From Streptomyces tirandamycinicus (GTDB lineage Bacteria; Actinomycetota; Actinomycetes; Streptomycetales; Streptomycetaceae): DNA of 64,000 nucleotides. How positions within the stretch are numbered: the stretch's first letter is position 1; the number at the start of each line of letters is the position of its first letter. A model generated the notes under the pieces. The model saw nothing but the letters and a program-made list of their open reading frames with translations. It was not told the DNA's origin and searched no databases. The DNA is taken from assembly GCF_003097515.1 (NCBI RefSeq), contig NZ_CP029188.1, positions 6,678,531 through 6,742,530 of the forward strand. The letters are read 5' to 3'. This document shows, one piece after another, positions 17,822-26,197 of this stretch. Made by a program: the position numbers and the translations under genes.

Positions 17822-19222
17822 ATGACGGACGATCTTGCGTATGCGGGCGTCGCCGGGCAGGCCGCGGCCGTCCGCTCCGGTGAGGTGTCGGCTCGGGAGC
17901 TCACCGGACTGCTGCTCGCCCGCATCGAACGCTACGACGGCACCCTCAACGCCTTCACCGCCGTCATGGCCGAGGAGGCCCTGGCCGAAGCCGCCCGCAG
18001 GGACGCCGCCGCCCCAAAGGAGCGGGGCCCGCTGCACGGCGTACCGGTGGCGGTCAAGGAGGAGAACGACGTCGAAGGCCGGGTGACGACCTTCGGCACC
18101 GCCGCCAACACCCGCCCCGCGACCGCGGATTCGGAGGTGGTGCGCCGGCTGCGCGACGCGGGCGCGGTCATCGTCGGGAAGACGAACATGCCCGAGTTCG
18201 GCCTCTTCCCGTTCACCGAGTCGTCGGCGCACGGGAACACCCGCAACCCCTGGTCCCCGGACCGCTCGCCCGGCGGCTCCAGCGGCGGCTCGGCGGCCGC
18301 GGTCGCGGCCGGGCTGGTCCCGGCCGCCATCGGCGGCGACGGCGGCGGCTCCCTCCGCATCCCGGCCGCCTGCTGCGGCCTGTTCGGCCTGAAGCCCACC
18401 CGCGGCCGGGTGAGCACCGCGCCGCATCCGCACCTGTGGTGGGGGCTCGGGGCACTCGGTCCGCTGACCCGCTCGGTGCCGGACTGCGCCCTCGTCCACG
18501 ACGCGATCCGCGGTTCCCTGCCCGGGGACATGTTCCGCGCCGGGACCCCTGCCGGCTCCTTCACGGCGGCCGCGGCCGCCGAACCGCCCCGGCTGCGGAT
18601 CGGCTGGTCCACCCGGCCCGCCGCGCGGGGCGTGCGGCCCGCGCCGGAGGTCGTCGGGGCCGTGACCCGGACGGCCGCCCTGCTGGCCGAACTCGGCCAC
18701 CACGTCCGGGAGGTCGACCCCCGCTACCCCGACCCCACCGCCGCGTTCGTGCCGCAGTTCTTCGCCGGACTGCGCACCGAGGCGTTCGCCGTGGACGACT
18801 ACGCCCGGCTGGAGCGGCGCACCCGGGAGACCGTCCGCCTCGGAGCCTGGGTCCGGCCCGCCGTCACCCGCTGGGCGATGGCCCGGGGGGAGGAGGTGGC
18901 CGTCCGGGCGAACCGCGTGTTCGACCGGGTCGACGTGCTGCTCACTCCGACGATCGCCGGCCTCCCGCCCACGGGCGGAAGGCTGGAGGGCACCGGCACG
19001 GTGCGAGCGGCCCTGCGGGCCATGCCGATGATCGCGTACTGCGCGCTGTGGAACGTCACCGGCAACCCCGCGGCCTCGGTCCCGGCCGGGTTCACGGCGG
19101 GCGGACTGCCCCTCGCCGTACAGCTGGTGGGCCGCCGTGACGACGAGACGACACTGCTGTCCCTGGCCGCCGAGCTGGAGAGGGCCCGCCCCTGGGCCGG
19201 CCGCAGACCGCTGCCGGCCTGA
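17822..19222 (+). CDS. Amidase signature family hydrolase
   Basis: This 466-residue cytoplasmic amidase shows the Ser-cisSer-Lys triad: Lys79 in VPVAVKEEND, cis-Ser154 in PGGSSGGSAA and nucleophile Ser177 in GGDGGGSLRIPA. The usual motif reads GSDxGGS, so GGD is a small deviation, but the three catalytic residues are present. FGLKPTRGRVS and the C-terminal GNPAASVPAGFTAGGLPLAV complete the family pattern. It hydrolyses a carboxamide; the substrate cannot be told, and it is not clustered with gatA/gatB partners, so GatA is unlikely. ATG 17822 is chosen for the family N-terminus (AYAGVAGQAAAVRSGEVSA). It is convergent with the PAS/PP2C gene. Confidence 0.93.
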   Translation: MTDDLAYAGVAGQAAAVRSGEVSARELTGLLLARIERYDGTLNAFTAVMAEEALAEAARRDAAAPKERGPLHGVPVAVKEENDVEGRVTTFGTAANTRPATADSEVVRRLRDAGAVIVGKTNMPEFGLFPFTESSAHGNTRNPWSPDRSPGGSSGGSAAAVAAGLVPAAIGGDGGGSLRIPAACCGLFGLKPTRGRVSTAPHPHLWWGLGALGPLTRSVPDCALVHDAIRGSLPGDMFRAGTPAGSFTAAAAAEPPRLRIGWSTRPAARGVRPAPEVVGAVTRTAALLAELGHHVREVDPRYPDPTAAFVPQFFAGLRTEAFAVDDYARLERRTRETVRLGAWVRPAVTRWAMARGEEVAVRANRVFDRVDVLLTPTIAGLPPTGGRLEGTGTVRAALRAMPMIAYCALWNVTGNPAASVPAGFTAGGLPLAVQLVGRRDDETTLLSLAAELERARPWAGRRPLPA

Positions 19223-19277
19223 GCCGGGGAGCCGCGGCGGGGTACGGGAAGCCGGCGACGCACGGGGAGCGGGGCCC

Positions 19278-22100
19278 TCAGGCGAGGGACTGTTCGGCCC
19301 AGATGGTCTTGCCGTCCTCCGTGTAGCGCGTGCCCCAGCGCTCGGAGCACTGCGCCACCAGCAGCAGGCCCCGGCCGCCCTCGTCGGTCGTACGGGCATG
19401 GCGCAGCCGGGGCGAGGTGCTGCTGCCGTCGGACACCTCGCAGGTCAGGACGTGGTCGCGGATCAGGCGCAGCCGTACCGGCGCACCCGCGTACCGGATC
19501 GCGTTGGTGACCAGCTCGCTCGCGATCAGCTCGGTGGCGAACGCGGCGTCGTCGAGCGCCCATGCGGACAGCTGACGGGTGACCAGGGAGCGCGCGGTGG
19601 AGACGACGGCCGGATCGCTCGGCAGGTCCCAGCTCGCGACCCGGCCCGGGCCCAGCGCGTGCGTACGCGCCACGAGCAGGGCCGCGTCCTGCCCGGGCCG
19701 GGCGGGCATCAGCGCCTCCAGCAGCATCCGGCCCGTCTCCCGTACGGAGCCCGGGGCCCGCGCGAGCGTGCCCAGCAGCCGTGACCTGGCCGGCTCCGCG
19801 GCGTCACCGCCCTCCTCCGCGGCCTGGCCCTCCTCCGCGGCCTGGCCCGCTCCGGACGGGTCCGCTCCGGCCCGGTCCGCGGAGTCCTCGGCTGCGCCGC
19901 CCGCGCCGGCGTGCAGCAGACCCGGCGTGTAGAGCACGAGCACCGCGTTCTCCGGCAGGTCGACCTCCGTCCTGCGGAACGCCGCCCCGGGGCGGCCGAG
20001 CGGGGCGGCCGCCGGGACGTCGAGGACCCTGACCGTGCCGTCCGGCTGCGCCACGGCCGGAGCGGGATGGCCGGCGCTCGCGACGGCACAGCGCTGCGAG
20101 ATCGGGTCGTAGGTGAGATACAGACAGGTGCACCCGGTCTCCGTGCCCGTGGCCGGGGGCCTCGTCTCCCCGCCCGCGGCCGGGGTCCCGGCCGCCTCCT
20201 CAGTGGCCGGAGCTCCGGTCCGCCCGCCGGTGACCGGGGCTCCGCCCGGCGGAGCGGGGGGCTCCGTGCCGCGGTCGTACCGCCGTCCGCCGAGGGGCTC
20301 CTCCGGGCCGTCACCACCGCCGAGGCGCCGTACCAGGTCGTCCATGCGGGCGAGCAGTTCCTCGGGATCCAGGTCCAGATCCGACAGGGTGTGCACCGCC
20401 GCCCGGAGCCGTCCCATGGCGGCGGCGGTGGCGACGCCGCGTCCGGGGACGCTCCCGGCCACGAGCGCGACCCGCGCCCCCGACAGCGGGACGACGTCGA
20501 CCCAGTCGCCGCCGGTACCCGCGTGCACGTACTCGTGGGCCACCTCCACCCCGTGATGGTGCGGCAGCTCCCCGGGCAGCAGGGTGCGCTGCAGGGCCAG
20601 CAGCGTGTTGCGCTCCCGCAGGTACCGGCGCGTGTTGTCCAGACACACCGCCGTGCGCCCGGCGAGCTCCGTCGCGAGGGTCAGATCGTCGTCGCGGAAC
20701 GGCCCCTGCGCACCCCAGCGGTAGAAGGTGGCGACGCCGAGGACCCGGCCCTGGGCGACGAGCGGTACGACCATCAGCGAGTGGACCCTGTCCTGGAGGA
20801 TCCGCGAACCGCGTGCCGGGTCCTGGAGCACCCACGCGCTGTCGGCCTCCACCGAGCCGACCAGCCGCGGCCGGAGATCGGTGAGCGCGTCGAGGGAAGG
20901 GGCGGCGGGTGGAAAGGTGCTGACCTCACCCTCCGCGTACACACCCGCCGGTTCCGCCGGGCCGCTCGCCAGGGAGGCCGCCCGGCGCAGTACCGCCCCG
21001 GGGCGCACCGGCCCGGGGAAGAGCTCCTCGCCGGCGAGCACCTCCTCGAGGACCTCGACGGCCATGCTGTCGGCGAGCCGTGGCACCGTCACCTCGGCCA
21101 ACTCCTGGGCCGTGCGCGTGACCTCGAGGCTCGTCCCGATCCGGGCCCCGCCCTCGGCGAGCAGCTTCAGTCGCTCCTGTGCCCGGTGGCGCTCGGTGAC
21201 GTCGACCGCGGCGTCGGCGACCCCGAGGACGCGGCCTTCGGCGTCCTCCAGCCGGAAGGAGGAGGTCGAGTACACATGCTCGTGGCCCGGGTCGCCGGGC
21301 GGCCTGCCGTGCTTCTCCCAGCCGATGACGGGGCGGCCGGTGCGCAGCACCTGGCCCATCACCTGCTCGGTGAGGTCCGCGCTGAACTCGGGCCACACCT
21401 CCCCGGGCCGCTTTCCCAGGACGGCCTCGACGGCCACGCCCTGCATGCCCTCCGCCGCCGGGTTGACACGGATGAGGCGGAGCTGGGGGTCGACGACGAA
21501 CAGTCCCACCGGTGAGCGGGTGAACAGCGCCTCCAGCAGTGCCCTGTCGAGCTCGCTGTCGGGTGCCGGTCCCGCCGTGGCGGGACCGAGCAGTACCTCC
21601 CAGCCAGCGTCGGGCCCGCCGGCCGCCGAGGGGCGGATGCCGACGCGGCAGGCGAGCAGTGCGCCGTCGCTGTGCCGCAGCAGCACGGAGCCGGCGTCCG
21701 CTGCCGACACGGAGCCGGCGTCCGCCGCCGAGGCGGAACCGGCGTACTCCGCCGACGCGGCCCGGGGGTGGGGTTCCGCGTCGGGACGGCGGTCCCCGCC
21801 CGAACCGGGGCCAAGGCCCGGGTCCGGGCCGGAGCCGGCGGCCGTGGTGGGTCCGGTTCCGGCGGGCGGGGGCGCGGCGGCCGCCGGGGGCCATCCCAGG
21901 GCGGCCGCCTCGTGCGCCGTGGCCAGCAGCTCGACGGCGGGTCGGCCGAGGACCCGGTCCGCCGGGTAGCCGAGCAGTCGCTGGGCCGACGAGCTCCATC
22001 CGGTCACCACGCCCCGCGCGTCCACCACGACCTTGGCCCAGCCGCCCGCCACGGCGGGCTCGCGCCCGTCACTGCTCCGGGTGACGCCGCCTGTGCCCAT
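19278..22100 (-). CDS. PAS-PAS-GAF-PP2C(SpoIIE)-HATPase signalling protein
   Basis: This 940-residue cytoplasmic multidomain regulator has PAS 1 at about residues 20-80 (DARGVVTGWSSSAQRLLGYP) and PAS 2 at about 160-275. A GAF domain lies at about 300-470 and an RsbU/SpoIIE-type PP2C phosphatase at about 480-790. A C-terminal anti-sigma-factor-like HATPase covers about 810-935, with Asn in ELVTNAIRYAG and DEGGRGLLLVAQ. The PP2C domain is interrupted by a low-complexity insert (about 565-655), and Ala/Glu/Gly-rich sequence precedes the HATPase. Such proteins run partner-switching control of alternative sigma factors. ATG 22100 (GAGG nine bases upstream) is chosen; a GTG at 22163 lies in repeat DNA. 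No sigma or anti-anti-sigma gene is adjacent. Confidence 0.9.
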   Translation of the reverse strand: MGTGGVTRSSDGREPAVAGGWAKVVVDARGVVTGWSSSAQRLLGYPADRVLGRPAVELLATAHEAAALGWPPAAAAPPPAGTGPTTAAGSGPDPGLGPGSGGDRRPDAEPHPRAASAEYAGSASAADAGSVSAADAGSVLLRHSDGALLACRVGIRPSAAGGPDAGWEVLLGPATAGPAPDSELDRALLEALFTRSPVGLFVVDPQLRLIRVNPAAEGMQGVAVEAVLGKRPGEVWPEFSADLTEQVMGQVLRTGRPVIGWEKHGRPPGDPGHEHVYSTSSFRLEDAEGRVLGVADAAVDVTERHRAQERLKLLAEGGARIGTSLEVTRTAQELAEVTVPRLADSMAVEVLEEVLAGEELFPGPVRPGAVLRRAASLASGPAEPAGVYAEGEVSTFPPAAPSLDALTDLRPRLVGSVEADSAWVLQDPARGSRILQDRVHSLMVVPLVAQGRVLGVATFYRWGAQGPFRDDDLTLATELAGRTAVCLDNTRRYLRERNTLLALQRTLLPGELPHHHGVEVAHEYVHAGTGGDWVDVVPLSGARVALVAGSVPGRGVATAAAMGRLRAAVHTLSDLDLDPEELLARMDDLVRRLGGGDGPEEPLGGRRYDRGTEPPAPPGGAPVTGGRTGAPATEEAAGTPAAGGETRPPATGTETGCTCLYLTYDPISQRCAVASAGHPAPAVAQPDGTVRVLDVPAAAPLGRPGAAFRRTEVDLPENAVLVLYTPGLLHAGAGGAAEDSADRAGADPSGAGQAAEEGQAAEEGGDAAEPARSRLLGTLARAPGSVRETGRMLLEALMPARPGQDAALLVARTHALGPGRVASWDLPSDPAVVSTARSLVTRQLSAWALDDAAFATELIASELVTNAIRYAGAPVRLRLIRDHVLTCEVSDGSSTSPRLRHARTTDEGGRGLLLVAQCSERWGTRYTEDGKTIWAEQSLA

Positions 22101-22138
22101 CGCAACCAGCCTCGCCTGAGTCGGAGCGACTCCGCTTC

Positions 22139-22225
22139 CGGTCTCCGCCACCGCCACCGCCACCGGTCTCCGCTACCGCTACCGCCACCGGTCTCCGCTA
22201 CCGCTCCAGGTCTCCGCTTCCGGCT
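22139..22225. repeat. Short tandem repeats upstream of the PAS/PP2C gene
   Basis: GCCACC and GCTACC hexamers alternate with GGTCTCC, giving three to four imperfect copies of a GGTCTCCGCTACCGC-like block just upstream of the leftward gene. Confidence 0.8.
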
Positions 22226-22309
22226 TCCGCCTGTGGTTTCCGCTTCCGGTCCCTGCTCCCAGTCTCTCCCACGCCGGGGAGGCCACCACTGGGGACGGCG
22301 CGGTCACAC

Positions 22310-22339
22310 GGCGGCTCCCCGCCGGGGCGGGGAGCCGCC
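22310..22339 (+). terminator. Strong hairpin upstream of the MFS-anmK operon
   Basis: GGCGGCTCCCCGC (22310-22322) pairs perfectly with GCGGGGAGCCGCC (22327-22339), giving 13 bp and a 4-base loop. It stands in a divergent region, not after a gene, so it could be an attenuator or an insulating terminator rather than an ordinary gene end. Confidence 0.6.
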
Positions 22340-22342
22340 TTC

Positions 22343-22362
22343 CGGCCGTCGCGCGACGGCCG
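22343..22362. promoter_or_regulatory. Perfect 20-bp palindrome, possible operator
   Basis: CGGCCGTCGCGCGACGGCCG is fully self-complementary with no spacer. It lies about 100 bases before the MFS start and only three bases after the strong hairpin. It may be a dimeric repressor site; no regulator is assigned. Confidence 0.5.
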
Positions 22363-22463
22363 TGCCACCGCCGTGCGCCGCGCACCGGACGGCCCCGCGC
22401 GAGCGGGTCCGGCACCCCCGGAAGAGACGATTCCGGAAGTGTTGTCGTGGGCACGTAGAGGGG

Positions 22464-23771
22464 ATGACCGAACCAGCCCTGCGGCTTCCCGCGCCGCCGC
22501 CGCCCGCCCGCTCCCGTCGCGCCCTGCTCGCGGGCTCCGTCGGCAACTTCGTCGAGTGGTACGAGTTCGGCGTGTACGGCTACTTCGCCACCGTCATCGC
22601 GGCCAACTTCTTCACGCCCGAGGGCGGCAGCGACGTCGAGGCCCTCGTCAGGACCTACGCCTCCTTCGCGCTGGCGTTCTTCTTCCGGCCGGTCGGAGCC
22701 GTGCTCTTCGGCCGGCTCGGCGACCGCATCGGCCGGCGCCCCACACTGATCCTGGTCATCGGCCTGATGACGCTCGCCACCACGATGATCGGGCTGCTGC
22801 CCACCTACGCCACCGTCGGCGCTGCGGCGCCCTGGCTGCTCACCCTGCTGCGGGTGCTCCAGGGCCTGTCCGCGGGCGGTGAGTTCGGCGGCGCCGTCTC
22901 CCTGATGACGGAGTTCGCCCCGCCCGGCAGGCGAGGTCTCTACGGCTCCTGGCAGTCCTTCACCGTCGCCCTCGGCCTGCTCGGCGGCGCCGGCGCGGCC
23001 GCGCTGCTGGCCACCGTGCTCTCCGAGGCCGCGCTGAACGACTGGGGCTGGCGGATCCCGTTCCTGCTGACGCTGCCGCTCGGCCTCGTCGCCCTGTGGC
23101 TGCGGCTGCGGCTGGAGGAGACGCCCAGCTTCCGCCGCGCCGAGGCGGCGGACCCCGCAACTCCGCCACCGGGCAGGGGAGAAGTGGCGCGGGCGATCGT
23201 GCTGGGCGCAACCCGCATCATGGGCTGGGCGGCGGCGGGATACACCTTCCTCGTCGTCCTCCCCTCCTACCTGCAGTCGGCCCTCGGTGCCTCGTTCCGC
23301 GAGGCGCTGCTCGCCACGGTCCTCGCCAACCTCGGCTTCGCCGCCTCGATCATTCCCGCGGGGCTCCTCAGCGACCGCCTCGGGCGCCGGACCGTCATGC
23401 TCTCCGGCGCGGGCCTGGTGGTGCTGCTGGCCCTGCCGCTGATCGACCTGCTCCAGGACACCGGGGCCCCGGCGGCGGCGAAGGGCGCGGCGGTGCTGGT
23501 CGCGGGCGCCGTCGTCGGGCTCATGGCCGGCCCGGGCCCGGCCATGCTGGCCGAGATGTTCCCGACCAGGGTCCGCTGCACCGGACTGGGGGTGGCGTAC
23601 GCGCTGTCCAACGCGGTGTTCTCCGGCTGCGCCGGGCTCATCGTCACCGAGCTCGTCGCACGCACCGGCGACACCGACATCCCGGCCTACTACGCGGCGG
23701 GCGCCTGCGCCGTCAGCGTCCTCGCCCTGCTGACCCTGCGCGGCGACGACCACCGGAGGCCGCTGCGATGA
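22464..23771 (+). CDS. MFS transporter, metabolite:H+ symporter (MHS) type
   Basis: This 435-residue 12-helix transporter carries the MHS-type start GSVGNFVEWYEFGVYGY. The family loop motif GRLGDRIGRRPTL lies between helices 2 and 3, GGEFGGAVSLMTEFAP around helix 4-5, and the second-half repeat LLSDRLGRRTVML follows. Members import organic acids, osmolytes or sugar acids with protons. It shares ATGA with anmK downstream, so both proteins are made from one message. This suggests, but does not prove, a substrate linked to anhydro-N-acetylmuramic acid recycling. ATG 22464 sits directly after AGAGGGG, which is unusually close for a Shine-Dalgarno; no better in-frame start is visible. Confidence 0.9.
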   Translation: MTEPALRLPAPPPPARSRRALLAGSVGNFVEWYEFGVYGYFATVIAANFFTPEGGSDVEALVRTYASFALAFFFRPVGAVLFGRLGDRIGRRPTLILVIGLMTLATTMIGLLPTYATVGAAAPWLLTLLRVLQGLSAGGEFGGAVSLMTEFAPPGRRGLYGSWQSFTVALGLLGGAGAAALLATVLSEAALNDWGWRIPFLLTLPLGLVALWLRLRLEETPSFRRAEAADPATPPPGRGEVARAIVLGATRIMGWAAAGYTFLVVLPSYLQSALGASFREALLATVLANLGFAASIIPAGLLSDRLGRRTVMLSGAGLVVLLALPLIDLLQDTGAPAAAKGAAVLVAGAVVGLMAGPGPAMLAEMFPTRVRCTGLGVAYALSNAVFSGCAGLIVTELVARTGDTDIPAYYAAGACAVSVLALLTLRGDDHRRPLR

Positions 23772-25000
23772 GGGTCGTCGGACTGATGTCGGGCACGTCG
23801 TACGACGCCATCGACGCGGCCGCCGCCGATCTCACGGTCGAGGACGGCACGCTGGTCCTCACGCCACTGGGCATGGTGAGCGAGCCGTACGACGACGACC
23901 TGAGGGCACTGCTCGCCGGTGCCCTGCCGCCGGCCACGACGACCCTGGCGGACGTGTGCCGGCTGGACACGCTCGTCGGCCGGGCCTTCGCGGACGTCGC
24001 CGTACACGCCGACCGCGAACTCTGCGGCGGAGCGGCGGAACTGGTCGCCTCGCACGGCCAGACCGTCTTCCACTGGGCGGGGGACGACCGGGTGCACGGC
24101 ACCCTGCAGATCGGCGAGCCGGCGTGGATCGCCGAGGCCACCGGCCGCACCGTGGTGTCCGGGTTCCGCACCAGGGACGTCGCGGCCGGCGGCCAGGGCG
24201 CCCCGCTGGTGAGCCTCGTCGACCTGATGTGGCTGCGCGGGCGCCCGGGCGTGCCCGCCGCACTCAACATCGGCGGCATCGCCAATGTGACCGTCCTGCC
24301 CCGCGGCGGGCGGCCGGTCGCCTTCGACACCGGGCCGGGCAACGCGCTCATCGACGCCGCGGCGCACGATCTGACGGGCGGACGGCTCGCCTACGACGCG
24401 GGCGGGGCGCTCGCGGGCGCCGGCCGCGTCCACGAGCCGCTGCTGCGCAGGCTGCTCGACGAGCCCTACTACCGCCGGCCCGCCCCCAGGACCACCGGCA
24501 AGGAGCTCTTCCACCGCGGATACCTGCGCGCCGCGCTGGAGGGCTTCGGAGGACTCCCGGCCGAGGACGTGGTCGCCACCGTCACCCGGCTGACCGCGCG
24601 GACCGTCGCCGACGCGGTCCGGCCACTGGGTGCGACCGAGCTGATCGCCTCCGGCGGAGGCACCCGCAACCCCGTACTGACGGCCATGCTCCGGGACGAG
24701 CTGGCAGGGGTCGCCCTGCGGACCTCCGACGAACTCGGCCTGCCGTCGTCCGCGAAGGAGGCCTGCGCCTTCGCCGTCCTCGGCTACCTCACCCTGCACG
24801 GACTGCCCGGCAACGCGCCGTCGTGCACCGGGGCGCTCGGGCCGCGGGTCCTCGGCTCGATCACCCCGGGGAGCCGCCCCCTCCGGCTGCCCCCGGCGCC
24901 CGCGGCGGCGCCCGCCTCGCTGGTGGTGCGGGCCCGGCCGGACCGCAGCCCGCCGCCCGGGGAGCACACGGGCGCACTTCCGGCGGCCGGGCGGCGATAG
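23768..25000 (+). CDS. anmK: Anhydro-N-acetylmuramic acid kinase
   Basis: This 410-residue ASKHA-fold kinase converts 1,6-anhydro-N-acetylmuramic acid and ATP to MurNAc-6-phosphate in cell-wall recycling. The family start VVGLMSGTSYDAIDAA binds the phosphates. ASHGQTVFHW, LNIGGIANVTVLP, FDTGPGNALIDA and LIASGGGTRNPVL are AnmK landmarks. The length is slightly above the usual 360-390 because of a Pro/Ala-rich C-terminal tail after about residue 370. It overlaps the MFS gene by ATGA. A soluble lytic enzyme is encoded 16 kb away, but no murQ is seen in this window. Confidence 0.95.
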   Translation: MRVVGLMSGTSYDAIDAAAADLTVEDGTLVLTPLGMVSEPYDDDLRALLAGALPPATTTLADVCRLDTLVGRAFADVAVHADRELCGGAAELVASHGQTVFHWAGDDRVHGTLQIGEPAWIAEATGRTVVSGFRTRDVAAGGQGAPLVSLVDLMWLRGRPGVPAALNIGGIANVTVLPRGGRPVAFDTGPGNALIDAAAHDLTGGRLAYDAGGALAGAGRVHEPLLRRLLDEPYYRRPAPRTTGKELFHRGYLRAALEGFGGLPAEDVVATVTRLTARTVADAVRPLGATELIASGGGTRNPVLTAMLRDELAGVALRTSDELGLPSSAKEACAFAVLGYLTLHGLPGNAPSCTGALGPRVLGSITPGSRPLRLPPAPAAAPASLVVRARPDRSPPPGEHTGALPAAGRR

Positions 25001-25101
25001 CCGCGTATGTGCACTGGCCCGGGCCGCCGGGGGATGGAAAGCTTGCGGCCCACAGACTGTCGCCGCTCACGACGGGTGGAGGCCCCACGGGTGGAGGACC
25101 C

Positions 25102-25623
25102 ATGACGACTCTCCGACGACTGGTGGTCCTCAGGCACGCCAAGTCCGCCCGGCCGCCCGGCGTGGCCGACGCCGAGCGGCCACTGGCCGACCGCGGGCTG
25201 CGCGACGCCCCCGCCGCGGGCCGCTGGCTGCGGGACGCAGGCTGCGTCCCGGACCTCGTGGTGTGCTCGACCGCCGTCCGGGCCCGCGAGACCTGGGACC
25301 TCGCGGCCGGGGAGCTCCCCTCCGGCCCTGCGGTCCGCCATGACCCGCGGCTCTACGGCGCGGACGCCGAGGACCTGCTCGCCGTGGTGCGGGAAACCCC
25401 GGACGAGGTGGCGACCCTGCTGCTCGTCGGCCACAATCCGGCGCTCGAGGAGTTCGTGCTGCTGCTGGCGTCGGAGGGACTCGGCGACACCCTCCAGCGG
25501 GTCGAGGAGAAGTTCCCGACCTCGGCCATCGCGGTACTGACCCAGCAGACGTCCTGGCCGGAGGCCGCCCCCGGGGGCTCGCTGCTCACCGACGTCGCCG
25601 TACCGCGCGGCACGGAGGGCTGA
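25102..25623 (+). CDS. SixA-like histidine phosphatase
   Basis: This 173-residue protein of the histidine phosphatase (phosphoglycerate mutase-like) superfamily has catalytic His in VVLRHAKSA near the N-terminus. CSTAVRARETW supplies the second Arg, and the distal His is in LLVGHNPALEEF. Length and the RHAKS variant match SixA-type phosphohistidine phosphatases. SixA in E. coli dephosphorylates phosphohistidine on PTS or phosphorelay proteins; the target here is unknown. ATG 25102 has GGAGG four bases upstream. It lies about 100 bases after anmK on the same strand and may be cotranscribed. Confidence 0.9.
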   Translation: MTTLRRLVVLRHAKSARPPGVADAERPLADRGLRDAPAAGRWLRDAGCVPDLVVCSTAVRARETWDLAAGELPSGPAVRHDPRLYGADAEDLLAVVRETPDEVATLLLVGHNPALEEFVLLLASEGLGDTLQRVEEKFPTSAIAVLTQQTSWPEAAPGGSLLTDVAVPRGTEG

Positions 25624-25830
25624 CCGGGGGTACGCACCCCACCGCCCGGCTCGGCGACCCGGACCGCGCGGCGGGCGGGCGCCGTATCCCGGACCGTGCG
25701 GGCGCCGCACCGCGAGGCGGGCCGCCGCGCCTGCTCCCGTAGTGCGCCCGGCCCCTCCCCGTCGTACGCCGGACCTGCTCCCGTAGTGCGCCGGGCCTGC
25801 GCCTTACGTACGACGGCGTGCGCCTGATGC

Positions 25831-25935
25831 GCTCCGGGAGCGCTCCCTGCCTGTGCCCGACATGCTCCGGGAGCGCTCCCTGCCTGTGCCCGACATGCTC
25901 CGGGAGCGCTCCCTGCCTGTGCGACACGCTCCGGG
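25831..25935. repeat. 33-bp tandem repeat, just over three copies
   Basis: Units start at 25831, 25864 and 25897 with GCTCCGGGAGCGCTCCCTGC and run through CTGTGCCCGACAT. A partial fourth unit with a 2-base deletion starts at 25928. Each unit contains the near-palindrome GCTCCGGGAGC, extended to GCGCTCCGGGAGCGC in the first copy. Confidence 0.92.
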
Positions 25936-25981
25936 CCCCGCTCCCGCCGTGCCCGGGACGTACGCCGGAGCAGCGCCCGAT

Positions 25982-26033
25982 CCGCGCCTACCGGCCGCGC
26001 CTACCGGCCGCGCCTACCGGCCGCGCCTGCCGG
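25982..26033. repeat. 13-bp tandem repeat, four copies
   Basis: CCGCGCCTACCGG occurs at 25982, 25995 and 26008 and, with one change (CCGCGCCTGCCGG), at 26021. It is non-coding. Confidence 0.92.
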
Positions 26034-26197
26034 CCGGACACCGCCGGGTGGGCACCGCCGTGCCGGGCACCGCCCGGGCGGCCGTCGTCCGCCGCCGGGC
26101 CACGTGCGGTACCCCGGGCGGCCCAACCCCCGCGCTGCGACTCGGCCGGACCCGGCACGGGCCCCTACGGTGTGCCATCGGAAAGGGCCGGTGAGAC

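Larger units (their letters stand above)
22101..22463. other. Divergent region with repeats, a strong hairpin and a 20-bp palindrome
   Basis: These 363 bases lie between the PAS/PP2C gene and the MFS gene. They hold GGTCTCCGCTACC-type short repeats (22139-22225), a 13-bp hairpin (22310-22339), a perfect palindrome (22343-22362) and a CCGGAA/TTCCGG inverted repeat (22418-22436). No gene was seen. Confidence 0.7.
25624..26197. other. Intergenic region rich in tandem repeats
   Basis: A 574-base gap between same-strand genes. A duplicated CCTGCTCCCGTAGTGCGCC (about 25728 and 25780), a 33-bp triple repeat (25831-25935) and a 13-bp quadruple repeat (25982-26033) fill most of it. No protein-like frame was seen. 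Confidence 0.7.

Noticed and set aside
23768-25000. Truncated or fused anmK because of the longer C-terminus
   Set aside because: All family landmarks are in place and the extra residues are a low-complexity tail, so the gene is intact.
25831-26033. Regular repeats that might be a CRISPR array
   Set aside because: The 33-bp and 13-bp units are contiguous with no unique spacers, and no cas genes are nearby. They are simple tandem repeats.
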